Source of the DNA: Alistipes sp. | GTDB lineage: Bacteria; Bacteroidota; Bacteroidia; Bacteroidales; Rikenellaceae | Reading direction: 5' to 3' | Length of the DNA stretch: 64,000 nucleotides | NCBI GenBank assembly: GCA_020026415.1 | Contig: JAHHQL010000011.1 | Coordinates: forward strand, 9,182 to 73,181 | Part shown: in pieces, positions 50,570 through 60,130 of the stretch | How positions within the stretch are numbered: the stretch's first letter is position 1 | How the letters are laid out: each line of letters starts with the position of its first letter | Position numbers and translations under genes: made by a program | The notes under the pieces: generated by a model | Databases searched by the model: none | What the model saw: the letters and a program-made list of their open reading frames with translations, nothing else | What the model was told of the DNA's origin: nothing

Positions 50570-52042
50570 CTATTTGCGTTTACTCAGCATCCATATACCC
50601 AGTATCGTGAATCCCGCATTGTAGATCAATAACTCAAATCCCGTCTGATAGTCCCAATATTCCTTCAATACATACTGCAACAAAGCACTGAACAGCGGTG
50701 CCGAAACGGCCACCGCAGGAATCCAACGATCCCGCACCCGTCTTCGGGTACACATACCGAAGACAAACAGTCCCAAAATCGGACCATAGGTATAAGAGGC
50801 AACCTTATACACCAGATTGATCACACTGTCATCCGCCCAAAGATCAAACGCCAATACCACGAACACCATACCCAGTGCAATCCACAAATGAACCTGTTTA
50901 CGCACCCGGGTCAAACGCACATCGTCGTAGCGTCGTCTGCCCTCTAAAATATCAATCGTAAATGAAGTGGTCAATGCCGTAAGAGCCGATCCTGCGGCTG
51001 AATAAGTACTTGAGATAAGTCCGATAACAAACAACATACCAACTACAAGCGGCAATCCTCCATTCACCGATACCAAAGGGAATACCTGATCGGTCTTTTC
51101 GGGCATTGTCAGTCCTTCATGCTCCATATAGAGGTAGAGCAATGCGCCCAAAACCAAAAACAGGAAGATCACGAAGATCTGACAGAATGCCGTCAGCACG
51201 ATGTTCTTCTGTGCATCACGCGGCGAAGGACAACTCATGTTGCGCTGCATCATATCCTGATCCAGCCCCGTCATTGCCACCAGCATCACGATACCGGCAA
51301 GGAACATCTTCCAGAAATAATGTCCCGACGAAGGATCGTCGAAGAAAAACATCCGCGACATGGGGGATGCGCACACCACATCAACAGTATCTTCAAATGA
51401 CATTCCCAATCCTCTCACAATAAATACAATGGAAAGAGTAAGACTACCTATCAGGCAAATGGTTTTGAGGGTATCCGTCCAAATCAGCGACTTGACACCT
51501 CCCTGCCGGGTATAGAGCCATACCAATGCCATCGACAACACGGCATTCCACACAAACGGGATGTCGTAATGGTCAAAGACAAGTCCCTGCAACACGGCAC
51601 AAACCAGATAAAGACGCAATGCCGCACCCAGCATTTTCGAGATGAAGAAGAACCACGCCCCCGTCTTGTGGGAAGCCGCTCCGAAACGGTCGGCGAGGTA
51701 TTCGTAAAGCGACACGACCTTCAATCGATAGAAGGTCGGAACGAGCCAGAAGGCAACGATCAATTGTCCGACGGTAAATCCCGCCACCATCTGCATGTAG
51801 GAAAAAGCATCCTTTGGAACAAACTCCCCGTCGGCAAAGCATCCGACCGATCCGGGCACGGAAATGAACGTCACGCCCGACATGGCGGCTCCGATCATTG
51901 CAAATGCGGCCATATACCACGGCGTGCGACGATTTCCCGTAAAAAATTCGGCATTATCGGCACGGTGTCCCGCCCGCCATGCAACGCCAAACAGCACGGC
52001 GATATAGCCCAAAACAGTGATGATTACGGCAATCGGACTCAT
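50570..52042 (-). CDS. Sodium:solute symporter (SSS family)
   Basis: 490 residues from ATG 52042 (a TTG at 52051 is possible). About 13 hydrophobic helices; NAEFFTGNRRTPWYMAAFAMIGAAMSGVTFISVPG is the SSS-type start, GLDQDMMQRNMSCPSPRDAQKN and ISSTYSAAGSALTALTTSF contain the helix 8 sodium-site Ser/Thr. Substrates in the family include sialic acid, proline and sugars; this one cannot be assigned from sequence. Its co-transcription with the amidase-like gene suggests uptake of a product of that enzyme. Confidence 0.88.
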   Translation of the reverse strand: MSPIAVIITVLGYIAVLFGVAWRAGHRADNAEFFTGNRRTPWYMAAFAMIGAAMSGVTFISVPGSVGCFADGEFVPKDAFSYMQMVAGFTVGQLIVAFWLVPTFYRLKVVSLYEYLADRFGAASHKTGAWFFFISKMLGAALRLYLVCAVLQGLVFDHYDIPFVWNAVLSMALVWLYTRQGGVKSLIWTDTLKTICLIGSLTLSIVFIVRGLGMSFEDTVDVVCASPMSRMFFFDDPSSGHYFWKMFLAGIVMLVAMTGLDQDMMQRNMSCPSPRDAQKNIVLTAFCQIFVIFLFLVLGALLYLYMEHEGLTMPEKTDQVFPLVSVNGGLPLVVGMLFVIGLISSTYSAAGSALTALTTSFTIDILEGRRRYDDVRLTRVRKQVHLWIALGMVFVVLAFDLWADDSVINLVYKVASYTYGPILGLFVFGMCTRRRVRDRWIPAVAVSAPLFSALLQYVLKEYWDYQTGFELLIYNAGFTILGIWMLSKRK

Positions 52043-52062
52043 ATCGGTCAAAATTTCACGTA

Positions 52063-52070
52063 CAAAGATA
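52063..52070 (-). promoter_or_regulatory. -7 element of the symporter operon
   Basis: TATCTTTG on the minus strand at 52070-52063, 20 bp before the ATG at 52042. A TTTG lies at 52096-52093 with a 22-bp spacer, slightly longer than usual. Confidence 0.6.
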
Positions 52071-52122
52071 CACAGAAACCCCGTGAATACCTCAAAAATA
52101 CGGATTGTTTTTCATAAAAAAA

Positions 52123-52155
52123 TCTGCGCAACCCGCCAGAACAGAGTTGCGCAGA
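52123..52155 (-). terminator. mgsA terminator
   Basis: Ten-bp stem TCTGCGCAAC/GTTGCGCAGA (52123-52132 with 52146-52155); on the minus strand it is followed by seven T. Confidence 0.8.
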
Positions 52156-52207
52156 AAACAATTCAATATACTATCAACAAACAAATTGAATAGGAGTATT
52201 TGAATGT

Positions 52208-52717
52208 TTACTTCAACACACGTTCGATGTATTCGTGGTAATCTTTCACCACGGGCTGATAATCCTCATCCTCGAACAGTGGCGACGAAATCAGAAAATC
52301 GGCCGACGAACGGTTGATCGCCGTCGGAATGTTGTACAGCGTCGCCAGACGCAACAAGGCCTTCACATCGACATCGTGCGGTTGTGCCGCCATCGGATCC
52401 CAAAAGAAGATCAAAGCACCGATTTCGCCTTGTGCGATTTTCGATCCCAGTTGCTGATCACCACCCAGCGGACCCGACTTCAAAAGGGTTACATTGAGTT
52501 CTTCTTCCACACGAGGTAATTCTTTCAATTCATTCCCTACAAACAATTTACGCTCATTCTCTTTATGCTCCTTCAATTTTTGTGCGACCATTTTTCCCGT
52601 CGTACCCGTACATACCAGATGATAACGGCACAATTTCTTGGAATTCCACTCCACCCACTCTGCCAAATCACGTTTCATGTGGTCGTGAGCCACCAAAGCC
52701 AATAATTTACGTTGCAT
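52208..52717 (-). CDS. mgsA: Methylglyoxal synthase
   Basis: 169 residues. Converts dihydroxyacetone phosphate to methylglyoxal. LALVAHDHMKRDL at the start, CTGTTGK (phosphate loop), LKSGPLGGDQQLGSKIAQGE with the catalytic Asp, and DPMAAQPHDVDVKALLR with the second Asp/His cluster. Single gene; a -7-like TATCTTGC lies at 52753-52746 on the minus strand. Confidence 0.94.
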   Translation of the reverse strand: MQRKLLALVAHDHMKRDLAEWVEWNSKKLCRYHLVCTGTTGKMVAQKLKEHKENERKLFVGNELKELPRVEEELNVTLLKSGPLGGDQQLGSKIAQGEIGALIFFWDPMAAQPHDVDVKALLRLATLYNIPTAINRSSADFLISSPLFEDEDYQPVVKDYHEYIERVLK

Positions 52718-52847
52718 AATTTCGTGTATTTAAAATTTCGCAAGGGCAAGATACACATTTCACGCCAAACCAATATTACGCCAATCTTAATTCTTCCCCT
52801 GCATCAAGAAAATCACCACACTCCATCTTTCTTTGAAATTTATTGTC

Positions 52848-52855
52848 TATCTTTG
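52848..52855 (+). promoter_or_regulatory. -7 element of dusB
   Basis: TATCTTTG, 53 bp before the chosen ATG at 52909, so translation from an in-frame ATG at 52843 is unlikely. Confidence 0.55.
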
Positions 52856-52908
52856 CGGGCGATTCCCATTCGGGAAACACTTTTCACCAAGTCAAAGACC
52901 ACAAATTT

Positions 52909-53931
52909 ATGAAAATTGCCGATATAGATCTGGGTGACAAGCCCCTGCTTTTAGCACCCATGGAGGATGTGACCGACCCGTCATTCCGCTACATGTGCAA
53001 GCGTTTCGGAGCGGATGTCGTATATACCGAATTTATATCGGCCGACGGACTGATCCGCGATGCAGCCAAATCGCTCAAAAAACTCGAATTGGATGAAAAA
53101 GAACGCCCCGTGGGTATTCAGATCTACGGACACATGATCGAGCCGATGGTCGAAGCGGCACGTATGGCCGAAGCGGCAAATCCCGACATCATCGACATCA
53201 ATTTCGGCTGTCCCGTCAAGAAAATTGCCGGTCGCGGTGCAGGTTCGGGTATGATGAAGGATGTACCGCTGATGGTCGAGATGACCCGTCAGATCGTACA
53301 GGCCGTCAAGAAACCCGTCACGGTCAAGACCCGTCTGGGATGGGACGAGGAGTCGAAAAACATCGAGGAAATCGCCCTCCGTTTGCAGGATGTCGGCATC
53401 GCCGCGCTGACGATCCACGGTCGTACACGCGCGCAGATGTACCGCGGAGAGGCCGATTGGACGCTTATCGGCAAGGTCAAGAACAACCCGATGATCCACA
53501 TCCCGATCATCGGCAACGGAGATGTCGATTCGGGTGTCAAAGCCGCCGAAATGTTCGACCGCTACGGCGTGGACGGCGTGATGATCGGTCGTGCCACCTA
53601 CGGCCGTCCGTGGATCTTCAAGGAGGTGAAACACTACCTCTCAACGGGGGAGGTTCTTCCCCAACCCGATGTGCATCAACGTGTGACCATCGCCAAGGAA
53701 CATCTCCGCAAATCGTTGGAAATCAAAGGAGATCATGTGGGTATTCTCGAAATGCGCCGTCATCTGACCAACTATTTCAAGGGCTTGCCCAACTTCAAGG
53801 AGACCCGTTTAAAACTGGTCACCTCGCTCGACATCGACGAACTTTTCGCAACACTGGACTACATTGACACCCAATGGGGCGATTACGATCTGAGCGGAGC
53901 CGTTCCTGCCCCGCTTTCACATAATCTTTAA
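52909..53931 (+). CDS. dusB: tRNA-dihydrouridine synthase (DusB type)
   Basis: 340 residues from ATG 52909. FMN enzyme reducing uridines in the tRNA D-loop. LLLAPMEDVTDPSFR start, active-site Cys in IDINFGCPVKKI (~100-110), TVKTRLGWDE, ALTIHGRTRAQMYRGEADW and IGNGDVDS plus GVMIGRATYGRPWIF (FMN phosphate). The helical C-terminus carries HLTNYFKGLPNFKETR. Which uridine is modified is not certain from sequence. Confidence 0.92.
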   Translation: MKIADIDLGDKPLLLAPMEDVTDPSFRYMCKRFGADVVYTEFISADGLIRDAAKSLKKLELDEKERPVGIQIYGHMIEPMVEAARMAEAANPDIIDINFGCPVKKIAGRGAGSGMMKDVPLMVEMTRQIVQAVKKPVTVKTRLGWDEESKNIEEIALRLQDVGIAALTIHGRTRAQMYRGEADWTLIGKVKNNPMIHIPIIGNGDVDSGVKAAEMFDRYGVDGVMIGRATYGRPWIFKEVKHYLSTGEVLPQPDVHQRVTIAKEHLRKSLEIKGDHVGILEMRRHLTNYFKGLPNFKETRLKLVTSLDIDELFATLDYIDTQWGDYDLSGAVPAPLSHNL

Positions 53932-53933
53932 AA

Positions 53934-53978
53934 AAAACAAAATGGCGACAGATGTGTAATCTGTCGCCATTTTGTTTT
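53934..53978. terminator. Bidirectional terminator, dusB / obgE
   Basis: Perfect 19-bp stem (53934-53952 with 53960-53978), loop TGTGTAA, between convergent genes. Confidence 0.94.
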
Positions 53979-53993
53979 CCAGTAAGAAAAGAC

Positions 53994-55007
53994 TTATTTC
54001 TGCAAAGCCTCCCAAAGCATATCTTTCAACTGCGTAATATTCAGACCCGCAACCGACGAGATAAACACCGACGGAATATCTTTCGGAAGGTGATTTTTCA
54101 TCTCGCGCATCAGATCCTCGTCGAGCATATCACACTTGGTGATTGCCAGCAACCGCTGTTTGTCGAGCAATTCGGGGTTATACTGCGTCAATTCGCCAAG
54201 CAGGATTTCGTAATCCTTCTCGATGTCATCGCTGTCGGCAGGGATCATAAACAGAAGCACCGAGTTACGCTCGATATGACGTAAGAATCGGGTACCCAGA
54301 CCCTTACCCTCGTGTGCACCCTCGATGATACCGGGGATGTCCGCCATCACGAACGATTTGTTGTCGCGCACCGCCACGATGCCCAAGTTGGGTTCGAGGG
54401 TGGTAAATGCGTAGTTCGCAATCTTGGGTTTGGCTGCCGAAACAACCGACAACAGGGTCGATTTACCCGCATTGGGGAATCCGACCAGACCCACATCGGC
54501 CAACACCTTCAATTCGAGGATGAACGTACCTTCCTCGCCCTCTTCACCGGGCTGTGCGTAGTGCGGCACCTGATTGGTTGCACTTTTGAAGTGCCAGTTA
54601 CCCAGACCGCCACGGCCGCCCTTGAGCAACACCAGACGATCACCATGGTTGGTCACTTCGCCGACCGTCACGATCGACTCGTTACCCTCCTCATCGACCA
54701 GAAGACGCTTTGCCACCGTACCCAGAGGTACGGGGATGACGATATCTTCGGCATTCTTACCCGATGAACGGGCACCCGAACCACACTCGCCGTCCTTGGC
54801 AAACTGGTGACGCTGATATTTAAGGTGGATAAGCGTCCAATATTGTTTCTCTCCGACCAGCACGATGCTGCCGCCACAACCGCCGTCTCCTCCGTCGGGG
54901 CCGCCGAATGCAACGAATTTCTCTCGACGGAAGTGCATCGAACCGCTTCCGCCATGCCCCGAACGGGCAAATATTTTAACGTAATCTACGAAGTTAGATC
55001 CTGCCAT
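53994..55007 (-). CDS. obgE: Obg family GTPase
   Basis: 337 residues. Glycine-rich Obg domain at the N-terminus (residues ~5-160: FARSGHGGSGSMHFRREK, GGPDGGDGGCGGSI, GKNAEDIVIPVPLGT). The G domain follows: G1 VGFPNAGKSTLLSV, YAFTTLEPNLG, VMADIPGIIEGAHEGKGLG and TKCDM. Needed for 50S ribosome maturation. No C-terminal OCT domain, as usual for this length. Own -7 box. Confidence 0.95.
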   Translation of the reverse strand: MAGSNFVDYVKIFARSGHGGSGSMHFRREKFVAFGGPDGGDGGCGGSIVLVGEKQYWTLIHLKYQRHQFAKDGECGSGARSSGKNAEDIVIPVPLGTVAKRLLVDEEGNESIVTVGEVTNHGDRLVLLKGGRGGLGNWHFKSATNQVPHYAQPGEEGEEGTFILELKVLADVGLVGFPNAGKSTLLSVVSAAKPKIANYAFTTLEPNLGIVAVRDNKSFVMADIPGIIEGAHEGKGLGTRFLRHIERNSVLLFMIPADSDDIEKDYEILLGELTQYNPELLDKQRLLAITKCDMLDEDLMREMKNHLPKDIPSVFISSVAGLNITQLKDMLWEALQK

Positions 55008-55047
55008 AATGCTTCCTAATATGCGTTAATTGCTTGTAAATTTGGAA

Positions 55048-55055
55048 CAAAGATA
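55048..55055 (-). promoter_or_regulatory. -7 element of obgE
   Basis: TATCTTTG on the minus strand at 55055-55048, 40 bp before the obgE ATG; it shows that obgE can be transcribed apart from the dapB operon upstream. Confidence 0.6.
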
Positions 55056-55113
55056 CAAAGAACTCTCGAATTTTCGGGTATTATTTCTAAAAAATAACGT
55101 AACTTCCTATATA

Positions 55114-55440
55114 TCAGAGTTGCAGTTTGGGATTATTTCTGTGGCGATCCTTGTCGCGCGCGGTTTTCTTCTCGAACGAAGCCTCGACGGCCTGCGTCAG
55201 ATCGACACTCGTCTGATTGGCCAGACACACCAACACCCACAGTACATCGGCCATCTCCTCCGAGAGGTTATCCTTCTCCCCCGCCTTGAACGACTGATCG
55301 CCATATTTGCGCGCCATGACACGTGCCAACTCGCCGACCTCCTCGGTCAGCACCGCCATATTGGTCAATTCGCTGAAATAGCGCACGCCGACAGTCTTGA
55401 TCCACTGATCGACACGCTCCTGCAATTCTTTAAGTTCCAT
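55114..55440 (-). CDS. MazG-like nucleotide pyrophosphohydrolase
   Basis: 108 residues, one MazG fold. Metal ligands are in LTEEVGELARVMARKYGD (ExxE) and LSEEMADVLWVLVCLANQ (ExxD), as in MazG-like and dCTPase-type enzymes that hydrolyse nucleoside triphosphates to monophosphates. Likely a house-cleaning NTPase; the substrate is not visible. Last gene of the dapB-led operon, 8 bp after the methyltransferase. Confidence 0.9.
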   Translation of the reverse strand: MELKELQERVDQWIKTVGVRYFSELTNMAVLTEEVGELARVMARKYGDQSFKAGEKDNLSEEMADVLWVLVCLANQTSVDLTQAVEASFEKKTARDKDRHRNNPKLQL

Positions 55441-55448
55441 ATCTATAT

Positions 55449-56096
55449 CTATTTGACTCTGATCAGATTCAGCCCGTCTCGAATCGGGACAATCACGTTC
55501 TCCACCCGCGGATCCTCCAACACCATGCGGTTAAATTCCAACAAGGCCTGCGTGTGGCGGTCATTATGCGCCACGGGTTGCACGACCTTGCCCGACCACA
55601 GGATGTTGTCCGCCACGATGACCGATCCCGCGTGAAGCAACGGCGAATTTTCCCCGTCGCCCATCAGCATGCGGTAGTAATCGGGGTATTCGCGTTTGTC
55701 GCCGTCCATGAAGACGAAATCAAACTGACACCCCAATTTCGGTGCCAGATCCAACGCCGAACCGATGTGCAGCCGGATCTTACGGCCGTATTCGCTGCGG
55801 TCGAAGAACGATTGCGCAAACTCCTCCAATTCGTCTTCCACCTCAAACGTATGCAGCACGGCATCTTCCTCCAAACCCGCCGCCATCGACAGTGCCGAAT
55901 AGCCCGTGAACGTACCGATTTCCAGCACCGTATGCGGGCGTTGCATGCGAACAAGCATCTCCAGCAGGCGTCCCTGCACCGCACCCGACAACATGCGCGG
56001 AGCAACCATCCTCAGATTCGTCTCCCGATCCAATTCGTGCAGGAGTTCTGTTTCTGGTTCCGTAAAATCACGGACATAGCGTTCCAAATCATCCAT
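55449..56096 (-). CDS. SAM-dependent O-methyltransferase (COMT-like)
   Basis: 215 residues. SAM-binding VLEIGTFTGYSALSMA (~60-75), the acidic end of the next strand, and FVFMDGDKREYPDYY with the metal-binding Asp, then VADNILWSGKV: the class I caffeoyl-CoA/catechol O-methyltransferase pattern. Substrate unknown. ATG sits 2 bp after the M16 peptidase stop. Confidence 0.88.
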   Translation of the reverse strand: MDDLERYVRDFTEPETELLHELDRETNLRMVAPRMLSGAVQGRLLEMLVRMQRPHTVLEIGTFTGYSALSMAAGLEEDAVLHTFEVEDELEEFAQSFFDRSEYGRKIRLHIGSALDLAPKLGCQFDFVFMDGDKREYPDYYRMLMGDGENSPLLHAGSVIVADNILWSGKVVQPVAHNDRHTQALLEFNRMVLEDPRVENVIVPIRDGLNLIRVK

Positions 56097-56098
56097 AA

Positions 56099-57325
56099 CT
56101 ATTTGTAAATCAATCGTGACATATTCGTAAACACCGCTTCGGCAACTTCCGTGAGTTGCCGAGGCTTCAAAGCCTGCACCTTGGCAAAAACCTCCTTCAT
56201 GGAATCCATCTCGTCATGCACCAGATAACTCTTGGCGGCACCCAGCATATAATTTTCGTTGCTTTCGGTCGAAATGGCCATCTGGGCAACAAATTGCTTT
56301 TTGGCCATCGACAACTGGCGCGTGGTGGGCAACGTCGTGCGCATGCGTTTCAACTCGCGCTCGATAAGTTCGATACACTGATCCGAATTGCAATGGTCGG
56401 AACTGAAATAAATCGTCTCGATACCCGTATCGCCATAGGGCGTATAGGCGGCCTCGATGTTATACGACAAGCCGTTCTGCTCGCGGAGCACCACATTGAG
56501 CACCGAATTGGCGGAAGGGCCTCCCAACACGTTGGTGACGAGCAACAACGGCAGTCGCTGTTCCTCCTCGTAACTGAATGCACGGTTACCGATGATGCAG
56601 TGGGTTTGGTGCGTATGCTTGACGACGCTCTTCTCGAAAGGCGTATATCCGACAGGAGCGACACGCTCGAAATCACGTGACGGTGTGGAGCAGTTTCCGA
56701 AATAGCGTTCGGCGATCGTCTGCGCCGTCTTGACCGAGAAATTACCGATCGATGCAAAGACCATCTGGTCGATGGTATGCGTCCGGCGGGTAAACCGACG
56801 CAGCGAATCGCCGTTATAGCGCATCAGCGAGGACTTGCGTCCCAAGATATTATGTCCCAGATCCGAACCCTCGAACAACAGATCCTCGAATGTGTCGTAG
56901 ATCAGATCGCAGGGCGAATCCTTATAGGTATTGATCTCATCGACAATGACTTCCTTTTCACGATCCAACTCGTGATCGGGAAAGGTCGAGTGAAAAGCGA
57001 TGTCGGAGAGCAACTCCACGGCCTTTGCGAAATCACCGCGAAGCACCGTGGCGTGAAGGGTCGTATCCTCTTTGGTGGTGAAGGCATTCAGTTCGCCGCC
57101 TAAGTTCTCCAATCGGCAGTTCACCTGCCAAGCGCGTCGTTTTTCGGTACCCTTGAAGAAGGCATGTTCGCAAAAGTGCGCCAGACCGTACTCGTCGGGG
57201 TGTTCGTCACGACTGCCCGCATTGATGCACAAAGCACAATGTGCCACCGTGTTTTTGACCTGCCGATGGATACAACGCAATCCGTTCGGCAGCCGATAGA
57301 AAGAAAATTCCATTTTATATAACAT
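56099..57325 (-). CDS. M16 family zinc peptidase
   Basis: 408 residues from ATG 57325 (an ATG at 57313, MEFSFYRLPNG, is an alternative). Zinc motif HFCEHAFFKGT (HxxEH, ~50-60) with the downstream Glu helix (EVIVDEINTYKDSPCD), so an active pitrilysin-type subunit; the second half contains the inactive-like M16C domain with the RGLSYN-related NGLSYNIEAAY. Single-domain proteins of this kind usually act as homodimers on small peptides; no signal peptide is seen. Confidence 0.88.
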   Translation of the reverse strand: MLYKMEFSFYRLPNGLRCIHRQVKNTVAHCALCINAGSRDEHPDEYGLAHFCEHAFFKGTEKRRAWQVNCRLENLGGELNAFTTKEDTTLHATVLRGDFAKAVELLSDIAFHSTFPDHELDREKEVIVDEINTYKDSPCDLIYDTFEDLLFEGSDLGHNILGRKSSLMRYNGDSLRRFTRRTHTIDQMVFASIGNFSVKTAQTIAERYFGNCSTPSRDFERVAPVGYTPFEKSVVKHTHQTHCIIGNRAFSYEEEQRLPLLLVTNVLGGPSANSVLNVVLREQNGLSYNIEAAYTPYGDTGIETIYFSSDHCNSDQCIELIERELKRMRTTLPTTRQLSMAKKQFVAQMAISTESNENYMLGAAKSYLVHDEMDSMKEVFAKVQALKPRQLTEVAEAVFTNMSRLIYK

Positions 57326-57343
57326 AGGGACTCGCCCCTACTT

Positions 57344-60130
57344 TTATTTGTTTTTCAACCGTAAATACTCGCCCGTATGACTTTCGGGGCATTGTTGCAA
57401 CCCGGCGGGCGTCCCCTCAAAAACGATGCGACCGCCACCGACACCCGCTTCGGGGCCGAGGTCGATCACCCAGTCGGCACACTTGATGACATCCATATTA
57501 TGCTCGACTACGACGATCGTATGTCCGCGTTCGATCAGGGCATTGAACGACGCGAGCAGTTTCGAGATGTCGTGAAAATGCAGACCCGTCGTCGGCTCGT
57601 CGAAAATAAACATCACCCGTCCGTCGGTCTTGTCCTTCGTGAGGAACGAGGCAAGTTTCACGCGTTGCGACTCACCACCCGAAAGGGTCGAGGAGGATTG
57701 TCCCAGTTTGATGTAACCCAAACCCACATCCTGCAACGGACGCAGACGCTCGACAATACGGCGACACGTGGTGTTGGTTTTGTCCCCGCCGAAGAAGTCG
57801 ATCGCCGCATCGACGGTCATCTCCAGCACATCGCTGATCGACTTGTCGCGGTAGATCACTTCCAGCACTTCGTCCTTGAAGCGTTTGCCCTTGCAGGCCT
57901 CGCACACCAACTCGACATCCGCCATAAACTGCATCGACACCTTGATGACACCCTCTCCCTGACACTCCTCGCAACGACCTCCCGCCATATTGAACGAGAA
58001 ATGCGAAGCGGTCATGCCCGTATGCTTGGCATAGGGCTGATCGGCAAACAGATGGCGGATCTCGTCATAAGCCTTGATGTAAGTCACGGGGTTTGAACGC
58101 GATGATTTGCCGATCGGGTTCTGATCGACCATCTCGACCGCCCGCAACTGATCGACATCGCCCTCCAAGCCGTCAAAGTCGCCGGGTTTGATGCCCGTAT
58201 CGTACAGCAGACGGCGCAGGGCGGGATAAAGGATGCCCTTTGCCAATGACGATTTGCCACTGCCGCTCACGCCCGTGATACAGGTCATCACGCCGAGCGG
58301 AATCCGCACGTCGATATTTTGCAGGTTGTTCTCCCGTGCACCGCGAATCAGGATCGAACGATTCCAACTGCGCGTGGATTGGGGAACGGCGATGCTTTTG
58401 CGCCCCGTAAGGTAATCGGCCGTAAGGCTTCGCCTGCATTTCAACAGGTCGGGCATCGTACCGTTGAAGACGATCTCTCCGCCGTTATATCCCGCCAAGG
58501 GACCCACATCGACAATCCAATCGGCCGCACGCATCACCTCCTCTTCGTGTTCCACGACAATCACCGTATTACCCAGATCGCGCAACTGCTTGAGGATCTT
58601 GACCAGACGGTTGGTATCGCGCGGATGCAGACCGATCGACGGCTCGTCCAAAATGTAGAGCGAACCCGTCAGGTTGCTACCCAGCGAGGTCGAAAGGTTG
58701 ATGCGCTGCGACTCTCCGCCCGAAAGGGTCGAAGAGAGACGGTCGAGCGTCAGATAGCCAAGACCCACATCCGACAGATACCCCAATCGGTTCTGGATCT
58801 CGACCAGAATACGTCGTGCGGTCTTGGCGTCGTGCTCGTCGAGGGTCAGATCGTTAAAGAACTTCACCAGATCATCGACGCACATCGCCACCAGTTGGGC
58901 GATATTCTTACCGCCGACCCGCACATACAAAGCCTCCTTACGCAGACGGCTGCCACCACATTCGGGACAGGTGGTCTTGCCCATATAACGCGCCTTCATC
59001 ACGCGGAACTGCACCTTGCGGCGTTCCGACTCGATGTAGGCAAAAAATTCATCCAATCCGTGGAAATACTCGTTACCGCGCCACAAGAGAAGTTTCTGTT
59101 CGGGCGTAAGGTCGTGGAACGGCGTATGAATCGGAAAATCAAATTTATAGGCATTCTCCACCAAAAGTTCCTTCCACTTTTTCATCGTCTCGCCACGCCA
59201 GCAGGCAATGGCATCCTCGTAGATCGTGCGGTTCTTGTCGGGGATGACCAGATCTTCGTCGATGCCCACCACTTTGCCGTAGCCTTCGCATCGCGGGCAG
59301 GCTCCGAGCGGGTTGTTGAAACTGAACAGATGCTCCGTGGGCGGTTCGAACGTGATGCCGTCGGCCTCGAAACGCGACGAATACTCCTTGATGCCCCCGT
59401 CGGTAATCACCATACAGCGGTCATGTTCGTAGGAGAAAGCACGATCGACCGAATCGCGGATTCGGGTCAGCGTATCATTGTCCGAAGCAACTTTCAATCG
59501 GTCGATGACCGCCAGCACATCCTCCGCACGTGTTTCGCGGGTGATCGTCGGCATGAAGTCCTCGATGAGTTGTGTCCGGCCGTCGACATGGACTCTCAGA
59601 AGGCCGTCCGACATCAGATCCATCAGTTTCTCGATGATGCCTTCGCCCTCCTTCAATACGAGCGGTGCCGCAATCACGCAACGCGCCCCCTCGCCCAATT
59701 CGCCGATCTCCTGTGTCACATCGTCCACACTGCGGCACTTTACCTCAACCCCCGACACGGGTGAAAAGGTATGTCCGACACGCGCGAACAGAAGTTTCAG
59801 GTAGTCGTAAATCTCGGTGGTCGTACCGACCGTCGAACGCGGATTGCGCGTATTGACCTTCTGCTCGATGGCAATGGCGGGTGCGATACCCGAAATGATG
59901 TCGGCATCGGGTTTGTTGATCTTTCCCAGAAACTGACGCGCATAAGCCGAAAGAGACTCCACATAGCGGCGTTGCCCCTCGGCAAAAATCGTATCGAATG
60001 CCAGAGTCGATTTACCCGACCCCGACAGCCCCGTAATGACGACCAGCCGGTTATGCGGGATCTCCACCTCGATATTCTTGAGGTTGTGTACCCGCGCACC
60101 TTTTATATAGATTGAATTTTCGTGTGCCAT
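57344..60130 (-). CDS. uvrA: Excinuclease ABC subunit A
   Basis: 928 residues. Damage-recognition ATPase of nucleotide excision repair. Two ABC modules: Walker A GLSGSGKSTLAFDT (~35-48) and GVSGSGKSSLAKG (~625), signatures STLSGGESQRINL and STLSGGESQRVKL, zinc fingers in CPECGGSRLRKE and CEECQGEGVIKVSMQFM...CEACKGKRF. It starts directly where the yigZ stop ends (no gap). Confidence 0.97.
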   Translation of the reverse strand: MAHENSIYIKGARVHNLKNIEVEIPHNRLVVITGLSGSGKSTLAFDTIFAEGQRRYVESLSAYARQFLGKINKPDADIISGIAPAIAIEQKVNTRNPRSTVGTTTEIYDYLKLLFARVGHTFSPVSGVEVKCRSVDDVTQEIGELGEGARCVIAAPLVLKEGEGIIEKLMDLMSDGLLRVHVDGRTQLIEDFMPTITRETRAEDVLAVIDRLKVASDNDTLTRIRDSVDRAFSYEHDRCMVITDGGIKEYSSRFEADGITFEPPTEHLFSFNNPLGACPRCEGYGKVVGIDEDLVIPDKNRTIYEDAIACWRGETMKKWKELLVENAYKFDFPIHTPFHDLTPEQKLLLWRGNEYFHGLDEFFAYIESERRKVQFRVMKARYMGKTTCPECGGSRLRKEALYVRVGGKNIAQLVAMCVDDLVKFFNDLTLDEHDAKTARRILVEIQNRLGYLSDVGLGYLTLDRLSSTLSGGESQRINLSTSLGSNLTGSLYILDEPSIGLHPRDTNRLVKILKQLRDLGNTVIVVEHEEEVMRAADWIVDVGPLAGYNGGEIVFNGTMPDLLKCRRSLTADYLTGRKSIAVPQSTRSWNRSILIRGARENNLQNIDVRIPLGVMTCITGVSGSGKSSLAKGILYPALRRLLYDTGIKPGDFDGLEGDVDQLRAVEMVDQNPIGKSSRSNPVTYIKAYDEIRHLFADQPYAKHTGMTASHFSFNMAGGRCEECQGEGVIKVSMQFMADVELVCEACKGKRFKDEVLEVIYRDKSISDVLEMTVDAAIDFFGGDKTNTTCRRIVERLRPLQDVGLGYIKLGQSSSTLSGGESQRVKLASFLTKDKTDGRVMFIFDEPTTGLHFHDISKLLASFNALIERGHTIVVVEHNMDVIKCADWVIDLGPEAGVGGGRIVFEGTPAGLQQCPESHTGEYLRLKNK

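Noticed and set aside
58319..59764. 481-codon open frame antisense to uvrA
   Set aside because: Shadow of uvrA, whose motifs are complete.
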